Position numbers and translations under genes: made by a program
NCBI GenBank assembly: GCA_905178155.1
Contig: CAJINV010000005.1
Location: 8,533,591-8,597,590, forward strand
From: Amoebophrya sp. A120
Lineage: Eukaryota; Sar; Dinophyceae; Syndiniales; Amoebophryaceae
DNA: 64,000 nt
Reading direction: 5' to 3'
Notes under the pieces: model-generated
The model's database searches: none
Told to the model about the DNA's origin: nothing
The model's input: the letters and a program-made list of their open reading frames with translations, nothing else
Shown: piece after piece, positions 52,545 to 62,900 of the stretch
Layout: each line of letters starts with the position of its first letter
Numbering within the stretch: position 1 is the stretch's first letter

Positions 52545-52972
52545 ACTAGAAGTTTTACAGCAACCCCAGCTTCTCTGGGTCCGCGTCGTCTTCGTTGTGG
52601 TCCTTGTATAGAAGTGGGGGCAACAACTAACTACAACAACAAACAACAAGCAACAACAGCACTTTCAGCAGTAACAACGCATAATTCGGTAATATTTTTA
52701 ACCGAAGCTGCAGCATGCAGTCGTCTTCTACCTTCTCTTCGACTGGCCGCTTCGGATCCTCGAGGAACCCGGTTGACGGCGGAGTATAATTCGACTCGTG
52801 CTTTATTTTGACTACGGTGACTGTTGGTTCTAACTCCTTGCTCGACAATTATATTAAATTCCAGCATTACAAATTATGCTACACACGACGTAGGAACTAC
52901 CGCCCAGCTTCATCGCCGCGCCCCGACCCTGTCGTCCGGAGATTGAAGCGGCCGCCAGGCGGTGCCATAGAT
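52545..52972. other. 3' flank of the Cys-rich gene
   Basis: No gene recognised up to a truncated introner. The sequence before it (52900-52970) could be an exon of another gene (TAGAT before the TIR) but is too short to judge. Confidence 0.4.
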
Positions 52973-53192
52973 TATGCATTGCAAAAATGTCTGGGTCTGG
53001 AAAGTTGGAACTTGTGATGCTAACTCTGGACTCTAAAAAAATCTGTGTTGCATGACCAGCAAGAGGAGCCACATTTGTGCTACGCGAGAAGGGCATTTGT
53101 CATGCGGAAATGGCATCAGGAAGCTTTCCAAAAATCTGTGATGCTGGGTCATGCATTACAAGCACCATGGGTCATGCCAGACAAGCATGACA
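52973..53192. mobile_element. Truncated introner, family A, ending at an N
   Basis: Begins TATGCATTGCAAAAATGTCT and runs through a typical family A interior. It stops at the ambiguous base 53193, after which a T tract and unrelated sequence follow. The right terminal repeat is missing. Confidence 0.82.
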
Positions 53193-53193
53193 N
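53193..53193. other. Single ambiguous base, probable assembly join
   Basis: The only N in the window. It coincides with loss of the right half of an introner, so the flanks may not be truly contiguous. Confidence 0.7.
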
Positions 53194-54066
53194 TTTTTTT
53201 TTTCACGATGAGAACGGAAAGGAGAAAAGATGGATTTCTCATGCGAGAAAAGAACTCGACTTCGAACCTGAACAATTGTGAGAAATAAAGATGAATTTCT
53301 CATGCGAGAAGATGGCATGCAGCTTCTGACATTTATATCCTGTCTAGTACAACGTTAACGCTATTGCCATAATAGAGGACCACTTTATTTTTAGCTCTAC
53401 AAAGTGTAGCGACTGACCTTCGGGCGGCTATCAAAACTGCATGCAAGAACGATCAAAGCGCTATCTTTTTTCTTATACGTGTATGATTTTACAACTAGTA
53501 CTGACATAGGAACTTCACACTATCAAGAACACGAGTCTACGATACTTACAAACTCCAACGCACTTCGGGCGACTGCGTTTGGAAAGTGTGAAATCTCGCC
53601 GGAACAACCGAATCGGCACGCTTTGGCAAGTAGACAAATTTCGAAAAATCGACTTTCGAATTTCGCGCGTGTCTATTTTATCCAGAAGAGATGTTGACAT
53701 TAATCATGCCTCGCGTTATTTTTAGAAGAGATTGCGAGAAAATGAAGGACAGGACCCCTCCTGTAATTCGCGTAGTCCACCTCCAGATGGGGAATTTTCG
53801 CGCATTGAGATCGAAGATCCTAGATGCAACTGCCTCCGGATCATCGGATGACAAGGAAAAAAATGCCGACGCTTCATCCTACTTGACAGACAGTTGGTTA
53901 TTTCGGCCAGAATCCGACGTCGAGGATTTCCAGCTCTTGCAAGATCTCCGCATGAGAAAAGAACTCGACTTCGAACCTGAACAATTGTGAGAAATAAAGA
54001 TGAATTTCTCATGCGAGAAAAGAACTCGACTTCGAACCTGAACAATTGTGAGAAATAAAGATGAAT
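53194..54066. repeat. Repeat-rich region with recurring GAGAAAAGAACTCG phrase
   Basis: The phrase GCGAGAAAAGAACTCGACTT followed by GAACCTGAACAATTGTGA recurs near 53240, 53950, 54018 and 54388. The block 53570-53830 (AAAGTGTGAAATCTCG, TTTCGAAAAATCGACTT, TTTTCGCGCATTGAGATCG) resembles 57192-57290 and 58555-58730. A 53691-53990 open frame (99 codons) lies in this repeat and is not called as a gene. Confidence 0.6.
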
Positions 54067-54379
54067 TAATATTTACATTGCTTGACTTCCGGGCTCTGGT
54101 AACGCATACCCCCGGCGACAGGTGACCTTGACAGGCGACCTCGACAGGTGGCCTCGACAGGTGACCTCGACAGGTGACCTTGACAGGTGACCGCGACGGG
54201 TGAACGCCCTGCCTTCCCCCACTAGCGCTTCGCGCACTAAGCCACTATGCGCGCGCCTGGTGTGAGGCGAGGGGCGGACGCTGTCCGCCCGGATGCCGAA
54301 CACCCTTCCCCCACTAGCGCCACTAGGGACGGGCACAAGGCCCCAGCGTGGGGACCCTGTCCCCACGCGTGGGTCTTGT
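54067..54379. mobile_element. 313-bp Helitron-like element (small copy)
   Basis: Begins TAATATTTACATTGCTTGAC and ends with hairpin CGTGGGGAC-CCT-GTCCCCACG plus GCGTGGGTCTTGT. It interrupts a repeat unit whose uninterrupted form (AAAGATGAATTTCTCATGCG) is present next to it, showing insertion at AT^TT with no duplication. Same termini as 42683-48534. Confidence 0.68.
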
Positions 54380-54436
54380 TTCTCATGCGAGAAAAGAACT
54401 CGACTTCGAACCTGAACAATTGTGATCGCACATGAT

Positions 54437-54584
54437 TATCCTGTGCAAAAGTATCGTATTCGTAGTAATCCCATTCAGGCATTACAAATTTTCTTCCTAA
54501 GGTAGATCCGCATTACAAATTTTATTTCTCATGCTGAGGAAATTTGTGATGCATTTATACGAGTACGATACTTTTGCAATTCAT
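54437..54584. mobile_element. Introner-like element, family H, outside a recognised gene
   Basis: 148 bp; TATCCTGTGCAAAAGTATCG on the left, CGAGTACGATACTTTTGCAA then TTCAT on the right; duplication ATGAT. It shows that the family also lies outside identified coding exons. Confidence 0.8.
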
Positions 54585-54589
54585 ATGAT

Positions 54590-55277
54590 CTACTACTTTC
54601 GGTCGATGTCATGAAGTGAAGTGTGAAGAAGAAAGAAAATAAAGATCAAGATCAGAAACAGAAAACCACGACCCCTGCCGCGGAAGGGCAGGCGAAATGC
54701 AAACGCGAAAATGAAAATCAGAATGAAGAGGAAAGAAAAAGATCCTGATCTCTGGGTCTCCGCGCTTAAAAATGAACTAAGATCTCGGATAGGGCCGCCG
54801 GATGCATATGCAAAATAGTAAAGGATCAATCTTCATCGTTGGTGTTGGAACTCAATCGGTCCATCGGGGATCCATCGGTATGTAGTCGGTACTAGAGAGC
54901 ACGCAGTTTCTCTCTGCGCCGTCAAGTGGAAGAGGTTTGCTCTAAATATCTTCGTCTTTCACAAAGATAAAGAATCTTTCACGCCAGCCCGAGGTCGTGG
55001 TCTCTTGACCGATACAAGTCAAAGTCTGCTTCCACTTGTTTTTACTCTTTCATCATCATACTACTAGTATTACATCTACAAGCCGCTCTCAAAAATTTCT
55101 AACCTCATACTTACCGCCAAAAACTGTGATAAAAGCAAGCTAACGCGACTTCATTCGCGTTCATTCTATTGCAAGAACGTGACTAATATTGTTACAGCAA
55201 CTTTCTCTACTATTATTAAGATTGCTCTCAGTCAACTACCGATATAGAAGCCTCACAATGAATCATTGCGTGACTAC
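54590..55277 (+). promoter_or_regulatory. Upstream region of the intronless gene, shared with 38350-38994
   Basis: Carries the same ordered phrases as the region before the Cys-rich gene, including ACCGCCAAAAACTGTGATAA and GCAAGCTAAC. No specific motif asserted. Confidence 0.45.
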
Positions 55278-55326
55278 CGATAACCAAGCGCTTCATCATT
55301 GTCAATGATGAAGCGCTTGGTTATCG
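55278..55326. repeat. 49-bp near-perfect palindrome over the start codon
   Basis: Arms 55278-55301 and 55303-55326 are exact reverse complements (24 bp; for example CGATAACCAAGCGCTTCATC on the left) around a single T. It contains both candidate start codons of the gene at 55305. Confidence 0.95.
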
Positions 55327-56267
55327 CGACGCTCTTTGGGCGGCAAGACTTCGTCGTCGTCGCCTTGAAGGCCACGCCGTCGTCCTCGTCCGGGCATCGG
55401 AGCACTGGCACTCTACGTCAACCGGACCACGCTGAGTTTGTCAAGACGGTTTTTGGTGCGGAAACCGCTTTGCGCCGGCCCGTAGACGATTTGTTGGGCG
55501 AACGGCTGCAAGAGGTTCGGAAAGAGTTTGAACGCAAGCTAGCGGCCGGCGAGGAGGAGCCGAAGGAAATCGGCTTCCTTGATGGTGAGGCCATTGCGCA
55601 GTTCGAAATGGATGCGTCCTTTTTGTTGCGCCACGTGTTCGAGCTGTTTTTCGAGAAAGAAGAGAATCTCTGCCACGACACACGTTTTGCGCCAGAGTGT
55701 CCGAACTTGTGCCCTCAAGGTGACGCCGATCCCACATCCGCTCAGGAGAACGAGGGGCGGAAGGCAGAGCGGATCAAAAAGCTCAACAAGCTCCTCAGCG
55801 ACATGCAGGCGAAGAAGAAGATCAATCTGCCGGCCGGTGTTGAGCCGGCATCCGAGCTGGAGCGCGACTGGCAAAAAGTTTCTCAGGCTTTCGCGGACGT
55901 AGTTTCACCGACAGGCCATTACAGTTTCCGCTTTAATTTCTTCGGTTTTAGTGCGATACAAGCCTATTTTTCGCGCACGGCTCCGGAAGGTAGAGCCTTT
56001 GAAACTACTCGTGGCACAGAACGCTATTTCGCCCCTACTCGTGGCACAGAACGCTATTTCACCGTCGGCTTCGCTGCCGAGGGTCCCGGCATCTTACCCT
56101 TTCAGAGGTTCTACAACCAATTCGAGTGCGTTTTCAAGTTTGACAGCGAGGCGCTTGCAAGGGGGATGACCGTGGAAAAGTTGCAGATCGTCAGCGACCC
56201 TTTGTGGAATACTCCTGCTCGTGGGCCCGGCCCTTTTGGCAGCATTGAGTATCCTCTTGATGCCTAA
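55305..56267 (+). CDS. Intronless protein of unknown function
   Basis: 320 aa from the first of two adjacent ATGs (55305, 55308); the frame is open a little further upstream without ATG. The N-terminus (MMKRLVIATLFGRQDFVVVA) is basic then hydrophobic and may be a signal peptide or organelle-targeting leader. The middle is rich in charged helix-forming residues (VRKEFERKLAAGEEEPKEIG), followed by two nearby Cys (DTRFAPECPNLCPQ). A 27-bp in-frame tandem duplication encodes TRGTERYFAP/TRGTERYFTV near 56007-56062. The C-terminus is FGSIEYPLDA. No domain recognised. It stands out as the only intact gene here without introners. Its start lies within a palindrome, so the true N-terminus could have been altered by a foldback event. 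Confidence 0.6.
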   Translation: MMKRLVIATLFGRQDFVVVALKATPSSSSGHRSTGTLRQPDHAEFVKTVFGAETALRRPVDDLLGERLQEVRKEFERKLAAGEEEPKEIGFLDGEAIAQFEMDASFLLRHVFELFFEKEENLCHDTRFAPECPNLCPQGDADPTSAQENEGRKAERIKKLNKLLSDMQAKKKINLPAGVEPASELERDWQKVSQAFADVVSPTGHYSFRFNFFGFSAIQAYFSRTAPEGRAFETTRGTERYFAPTRGTERYFTVGFAAEGPGILPFQRFYNQFECVFKFDSEALARGMTVEKLQIVSDPLWNTPARGPGPFGSIEYPLDA

Positions 56268-57565
56268 GCATTTTGAAAAGTCTACAAAAAGCCCGTGAGG
56301 GTGAGGACATCACACAGCATCTAGCATCTACCTACTAACGAGGCTCTCGCTCCTTGCTATGAAAGTGATATAGTATGTAAAGCTGTTTTTAAGTCGCGGA
56401 AGCATTGAGCGTTCATCTACTACAGCCTCTGGAACTTTCCGGCAAGGAGTTGTTGGTCATCTTGACTCCGTTCGTAAATTCATATGTTAATGCAAGCGGC
56501 GTCTTGTGTGATTTCTCTACTTCAACAAGTTTTTGGTAGGCACAAGAACAAGTTTTGGTAAGCAACAAGAACAAGTTTTGGTAACACCAGTAGCACAAGA
56601 ACAAGTTTTGGTAAGCAACAAGTACGCGCAGCGCCTCATCGCTTTCCATTAGACTCACGCCTCTTTTGCTGGGGCTGGTGAGGGTGGAAGCTCAGTGCCG
56701 AATTGCGACCCCACTCCACGCCAATTGTTGTACAATTGAAGCCCAAAGGATTTTTGCAGAAGCTTGGTTCGGGTGGGGTGGCGGAAAAAGAAAAGCGTAT
56801 GAATGAGTATTTTTCTTCACCAACGATCTTCATTTCTCGATGAAATGAGAATGGACATCTGGTGGTAGACTAGATCTAAAGGCGCGCTATATGCAGTAGG
56901 CATAGCACCAGCGCTCCGACTGTATAATGATATCTCTCCATTATGGTAAGCAACAAGTACGCACATGCGATCGCTTTCCATTAGTTGACTCACACGTCTT
57001 TTTTGACTGTAGTGGAACCCACTACATGCTGGCGCAACTGCTCTTCTCTTTTTATATTAATGCCGCATGTAGTTTTCCACGATGTACGTATAGCACTGTT
57101 CTACTTCGTGTATGATACATAGAAAATCAAAATTCAAGGCGTAGCCTTACAGCGCGGATCGTGCTGGCGCAGGCTAGGCCGTGAACTGATGGCTTGCGTT
57201 TGGAAAGTGTGAAATCTCGATAGAATTATCGAATCGGAACAATTTGGCAAGAGAAATTTCGAAAAATCCATTTCCAGAAATTTCGAAAAATCTCATGCGT
57301 TGCTCAGTTCGTCCCTGCAGCTTCGAAAGACTGTTGTACGTGTATGATTCAAAAAGGCATCAAACATCTTTCTACATCACCCCAAGACGAAAAAGATATA
57401 ATCGCCTGTCTCTCCTCGCAGGTATAGCCCGCATGGTTGTTTCGAATAGGTGTTCGCCAGAATTATACGATATCTGCATCTGCTTCTGCAGCTCATTTGC
57501 AAACCACAGTGGAGTACCAGAAGCCGACATGAATCGACTCGGGCGCACGACGACGACGACCCCTC
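56268..57565. other. Intergenic region with short duplications
   Basis: Three or four copies of AACAAGTTTTGGTA at 56525-56615. GGTAAGCAACAAGTACGC followed by ATCGCTTTCCATTAG occurs near 56610 and again near 56945. The dispersed TTTCGAAAAATCCATTTCC repeat lies near 57257. No supported gene. Confidence 0.5.
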
Positions 57566-57579
57566 AAAATTGGGCTCGA

Positions 57580-57834
57580 TATGGATTGCAAATATGTCTG
57601 GGTCTGGAAGAATACAAACTTGTGATGCGCATTTCAAAACGCAGAAAAATCTCTCATGCATAGGTAGCAAAAACTGCCCACTTTCTGTTACCAAAATGGG
57701 GGATTTGTCATGCGGATTTTCCATTGCGGAAGCTTCTCGAAACCTGTGATGCTAGAGCTTCCATGCCAGGAGACCCTCTGTGGCATGCAAAAACAGCATG
57801 ACTCTTCCAGACCCAGACATTTTTACATTTGATA
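57580..57834. mobile_element. Introner, family A, in the CobW fragment
   Basis: 255 bp; TATGGATTGCAAATATGTCT on the left; perfect duplication CTCGA. The main gene has the uninterrupted GGGCTCGACAAGATTC. Confidence 0.9.
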
Positions 57835-57891
57835 CTCGACAAGATTCTGAACCAAAACTCGTTCCGCCAGATTACGGACCGCGAAAAAATG

Positions 57892-58165
57892 TATCAAATG
57901 CAAATATGTCTGGGTCTGGGAGATTGCGCGACTTGTAATGCTAGTCTGGCATGACTCTGAACTCTGTATTGCGTGGCCGCGAAGAAGTACGTAGAGCTTC
58001 TCTTGGCTGTCATTCAAAAACGCAGTTTCTCATGCGGATTACGCAACTGAGAAGCACTGATCGAAAAATTTGTCATGCTTGGCAGCGCAATACAGTGTGC
58101 TCACTATTCCCTTCCTTGCATCACAGGTTTCCAGACGGACCCAGATGACATATTTGCAATGCATA
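57892..58165. mobile_element. Introner, family A, in the CobW fragment
   Basis: 274 bp; TATCAAATGCAAATATGTCT on the left, CATATTTGCAATGCATA on the right; duplication AAATG. The main gene reads straight through GAAAAAATGGTAACTAGG. Confidence 0.92.
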
Positions 58166-58401
58166 AAATGGTGACTAGGCTGAAAAATGCTGAAGAACGG
58201 ATGCTAGAGTGCGAGGAGGTCGTGGAAGCACAGCTGCAAGATGTTGAACGCGCGTGCTCAACGTCGGCCCCGGAGGGGGGACCCTCGTCGGGTAGTGGGG
58301 ACCACGAACAACAGGGCAAAACAAGAGCAATAGCAGCAGCATCAAGCGAGAAGAGGACCACCACGAGGAACCAGAAAGTGTTCGACGCGGGGGTGGACCT
58401 G

Positions 58402-58445
58402 TATGAGAGTGCACAACTCCCACCTCTCCCCCTCATTTGTACGGC
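58402..58445. mobile_element. Broken introner end, family J
   Basis: TATGAGAGTGCACAACTCCC matches the left end of the family J introner at 62101. No right end follows, so it is truncated. Confidence 0.7.
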
Positions 58446-59357
58446 CGGAGCAGCAAGCAAGACAAGCGGCGGCAAGAGTGCAGGTTTTGCATGACACATT
58501 CGCCGAGGATTGTAGTCCTGTTCGGGAGGTTGCCAGAATCTGTCATGGTTGCCAGAACAAACTTTGGCAAGAAAAATTTCGAAAAATCCATTTCCAGAAG
58601 GGATAACGTGATATTACCTCGGGTTCTTTTCAGACGAGATTTCGTGCGAAAAAATGAAGACCCGCTTCTGAATTCCACCTCCAGTCGAGGTATTTTTTTC
58701 GCGCATTGAGATCGAAGATCTTCCTAGAGGAACTTCTACAGCCCGAGGACCAGGATCACAAGGAAAAAAATGCCGACGCTCCTCCATCCTACTTGAGAAC
58801 AGCCACTGGTTTATATTTCGGCCAGGGAAGGTCGACGTGGAGGAGCTCCAGCTCCTGCAAGATGACCTCCGCATGAAAAAGTGAATGTTGTTCATACATA
58901 AGTACCTTTCGCTTGCCGGTGGATTTTCGTTTCGTTTGCTGTTTTATGATTCAACCGGGATCTACTTCTGGATCTCTTGTCTTACTGGTGTGGCCAGCTT
59001 CACTTTATGAAATATACAGCATGAAGATGCTGCTGGCGTGGAGGGCTACCGAATGCTTTGATCCAAACTCGATCCTGATTCACGATCGTCTTCAAGAAAG
59101 CTGCTCCAGTACAATTTGTCGAGCCTGCTAAATCATGAATTTATTTCCATGCTTGAAGAAGAACACGCTGTCTATTTGAAGATGAAAAATAACGGTACAA
59201 AAATCATCTGAAGACAAAACGAAAAAAATAAAGTTCTGTCGAAAATGAGGACCTATCCATTTCGATATTCGAGTCTTTATTCAGGATGCAAGATGAGCAG
59301 AAGCTCTCTCCGCTTGAAGAGGAGGGACGAACAAAGAGACAGGAGGTATCCGTATCC
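58446..59357. other. Repeat-derived region, no gene called
   Basis: 58555-58880 resembles 53620-53940 (dispersed repeat). A short reading frame from ATG 59292 runs into the introner at 59358. Joined, it would encode only about 23 codons. Confidence 0.45.
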
Positions 59358-59570
59358 TATCGCAGGAAAAAACTGTTTCACTGTAAACTTGTAATGCAGA
59401 AACTGTATCTCAGAAGTGTTTGTCTTGCTACACATGCAAGACAGGCGATTTTTAGCTGTGTTTTCCCTTGGGATCCTCGCATGGCAAGTTTTCCCCTGGG
59501 ATCCTGCAGACCAAACCTGTGATGCAAAACTTGCAAAATCCTTACAGTGAAACACTTTTTTCGTACGATA
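59358..59570. mobile_element. Introner, family C-like, outside a recognised gene
   Basis: 213 bp; TATCGCAGGAAAAAACTGTT on the left, AACACTTTTTTCGTACGATA on the right, inverted; perfect duplication TATCC. It may mark an unrecognised transcript. Confidence 0.82.
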
Positions 59571-59910
59571 TATCCATCCTGATGTGTAGTCCATTGTACT
59601 ACTACTTAGTACTACAACCAGGAACATCAGGGCCGTTCTATAAAGTTCTTGTGATACTAGAAGTCACTACGTGCAGCAACCTCATTGTGTTTCATAAAGA
59701 AGTAGAAATTCTAAGTTCTTGTCCCTGGGAACAAAATAGAAGCGAAAATACAAATACCGGGTTGTAACTGTAAGATATTCATCTATTCTTTTCTAATGAA
59801 CAAGAGTAAGAGCACGACCAGGACGAGATGTTGGTGCACCATGTGGTAAGTTCAGTGTTGAATTCAGACCACGACTCTTAATTCCCGGAATTTTTATGAA
59901 GAAATAGAAA
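59571..59910. other. Upstream region of the CobW-type gene
   Basis: No gene; presumably promoter and 5' leader. No motif asserted. Confidence 0.4.
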
Positions 59911-62900
59911 ATGTCATCGCTGGTGCAATCTGAGGGAGATTCTTCTAGCGCCGTTGCGGGTCGTCCTAGAACCGGAGCTTTAGTCCCAGTTGTCGTCGAC
60001 CACGACCAGGTCGACGTCGGGCTGGTGCCCTCTCCCTCGAGAAAAAAAATCCCGGTGACCATTCTGACGGGGTTTCTCGGCAGTGGAAAGACCACTTTGA
60101 TAAAGAACATCCTGCAAAACTGGGACCACGGCTACAAAATCGCGGTGGTCCAGAACGAATTTGCGGCGACAACAAGTGCAGGTGCACCTTCCTCGTCTAC
60201 CACAACTGCCGGAGAAGTTGCCGTAGGAGAAGATGATGTAGTCCTCGGCGGGGCGCGACGGCCTTCGATGAATGCAGGACATAGTACAGGTGCAGGTGGG
60301 GGCAGTAGTTCGAGTAGTACAGCCGGTCCGGAGCATAATTACCCGCAATACGGTATCGCGCTGAAAAAAACTATCACTATCACAAAAGCGCCGTTTTTCG
60401 ACCCAAAAATGCGACTTTTTTTACAAAAAAGCAGCATTATTTTTTCATTTTTTTTCTCGCCGGCAAGGTAAGACCTGAGTAGTGTTTTGATTCATTTGGA
60501 ATGATGAATGTCAGAAGGTAACTGGTGGCCACTTGTGATGATTTACCTAGCTAACAGGAAAGATCTGGCAAGACGCTTGCAGGTTGAGACGCTTGCAGGT
60601 TGTGAGCACCGACAACCGAGTACCACCATCACAATCCCGGACATTTTTGAGGACGGCGAGAGCTACCTCCCCATTCGTTGCGGCCCAGTCAGCCAGCGCC
60701 ATGAGGGCGCGGAAGCGTGTCTCCACCATGCTCGTTAACGACGAGTCTGGAATTGGTGGTTTTGGTGGATAAAGAGCGACTTTTCTATGGCTCGTTTTTC
60801 AGACCTGCTCCCAGATGGATCTGGGGGCTCGAAGGCCAGGTCTGACATCCGGAGCCCCCGGGGGCTAGGCCAAAGGCCACAACCTCCGGCAGAAATTGGT
60901 GATGGCGCAAGCACTAATTTTTTTGGTGCTCACACTTTGAAATCACATTGATTTTTCTTCTCCGGGGAGGTCAAAAATGGCGCTTTTTTGTGTGTGATAG
61001 TGTTTTTCAGCCACGGCGCTACGGCGATTTTGGGTCCCTTTTTGACCCGGGCCGTAGCATCGTCATTTGCATTTTTAAAAAGAGCTGATTTTCGGTGTTT
61101 TCGCAGCATTAGCTCGCGCTTAAAAACACTATCACACTACACTTTTGAGCGATTTGCTATAGAAAAAGTGCAAAAAGGTGTGAAGTTGGTATTTTTTGAG
61201 TGCCGGAAAAAAGTGTGATAGTGTTTTTCAAACACGGCGGCACGGCCCACATAGGACCACCGCCAGAAAAAACACTATCACAGCCAAAATGATCGACTTT
61301 CCGGGTTTTTGAATTTCTTGAAAAAATTTGCGCGCGCAGTGTTGAAAACCAAAAAAATCCGGGGAGGACTGGCTGTCGGCAGCCAGATCCAAAAAGTGGT
61401 GTGATAGTGTTTTTCAAACACGAGTAGTACAGCCGGTCCGGAGCATAATTACCCGCAATACGGCGCCCCCGCTGCATCGTCCTCGTCCGCCAGCACGACG
61501 GCAAAAAAAAAGACCTCCGGAGCAGGTGGGCCTGCTAGTACTGCGGGTGGTTCGACTTCCAGTTCGGCTGTGCAGCTCGGCAACACTAGTAGTACAACCC
61601 AAATAAAGTCGACCTCGACCGCCACGACCCTGGGGATTGAGGGTCCCACGCTGATTGACGGGCAGTCGGGCGAACCCTTCACCGACCTGTACGAATTGCC
61701 CAACGGGTATCTTCCAGGAAAAAACTAACACCCATCGTTCCCATCCATGTTTTGCATGACATCAAACACTGCTTCTGATGTATGTTTTGCATCACAAATA
61801 TATTGGATTATGCAGGGATAGGTGTTTGTTGTTTTTTCCTGGATAGTGGGTGCATTTGCTGCTCCGCAAAGGACGACTTTGTGAACGCTATCGATGGGTT
61901 AGTAAAACGGCAGCGGGAAATGGAACTACAGGGAGAAGAAGAAGGTTCATCTTCGCCGGTCGCGAGGCAAAAAATCTTCGATTACATCTTGGTTGAGGCG
62001 AACGGCGTTGCGGATCCGGAGGACCTGCTGCAAACTTTTTGGGTGGATGAGGGTCTGGACTCCGAAATTTACCTCGACGCCGTAGTAACGGTGATAGATG
62101 TATGAGAGTGCACAAGAACTCCCCCTCGTACTTCTCATTTCTCATGGAAAACATCACCAACTCCAGACTGGTGTCCCTCCCGTTTCTATTATGCATGACA
62201 AGCAGCACTACACGCCAGTGTAAGTTTGTCACGCAGTAGAACCGGCACTCGTGCTGATGCTTGTCGTGCCGTGTATGCTATACAAATGAAAGGGAGGGGG
62301 AGTCAGTTGTGCACTGTCATATGATGTGACGAACATCGAGAGCCAGCTCCGCGACTACAAGGAAGCGGTGAAGCAACTCTACTGCGCCGACGTCGTATGA
62401 ACTGCAAAAGTACCGTACTCGTACGAATCGCATTTATGCATTACAAATTTCTTCTTCAAACTAAAACAGCATGACAAATTTCTTTTGTCATGCTGACCTA
62501 ATTTGTATTGCAATACTACGAATGCGATGGTGCATTTGCGGCGCATACGTTGTTCTGTGCAACAAGGTCGACCTGCTCCTACGTCAGCAAGATCTTCATG
62601 TGGGAGATGTTGAACAAGCTTCTTGTACAAAGCCCAACAAGAACTTCTACTCTGAGGCAGCTACAACTTCTCACACCTCATCTTCGCAGCAGCTGGAGCT
62701 CATTCCCGAGGAGCTTCGACGCTACAATCCAGACGCGGAGTTTCACCGGACCGTGAAGTGCGAGATTGGGCTCGACAAGATTCTGAACCAAAACTCGTTC
62801 CGCCAAATAACGGACCGGGAAAAAATGGTAACTAGGCTGCAAAATGCGGAAGAACGGATGCTGGAGTGCGAGGAAGTCGTGGAAGCACAACTGCAAGATG

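Larger units (their letters stand above)
57566..58401 (+). pseudogene. Partial CobW-type gene copy
   Basis: Two introners removed, 57566-57579, 57840-57891 and 58171-58401 match the main CobW-type gene from 62765 to about 63050 and a few bases beyond its next intron. Shared phrases include CAAGATTCTGAACC, AGAACGGATGCT.GAGTGCGA and AGAAAGTGTTCGACGCGGGG. The GTPase core motifs are absent and homology ends at a broken family J introner end, so this is a fragment. It carries introners where the main gene has none and lacks one that the main gene has. Confidence 0.8.

Noticed and set aside
53691-53990. 99-codon ORF as a gene
   Set aside because: Built from dispersed repeat sequence also present near 58.6 kb without a conserved frame, and it ends in the recurring GAGAAAAGAACTCG phrase.
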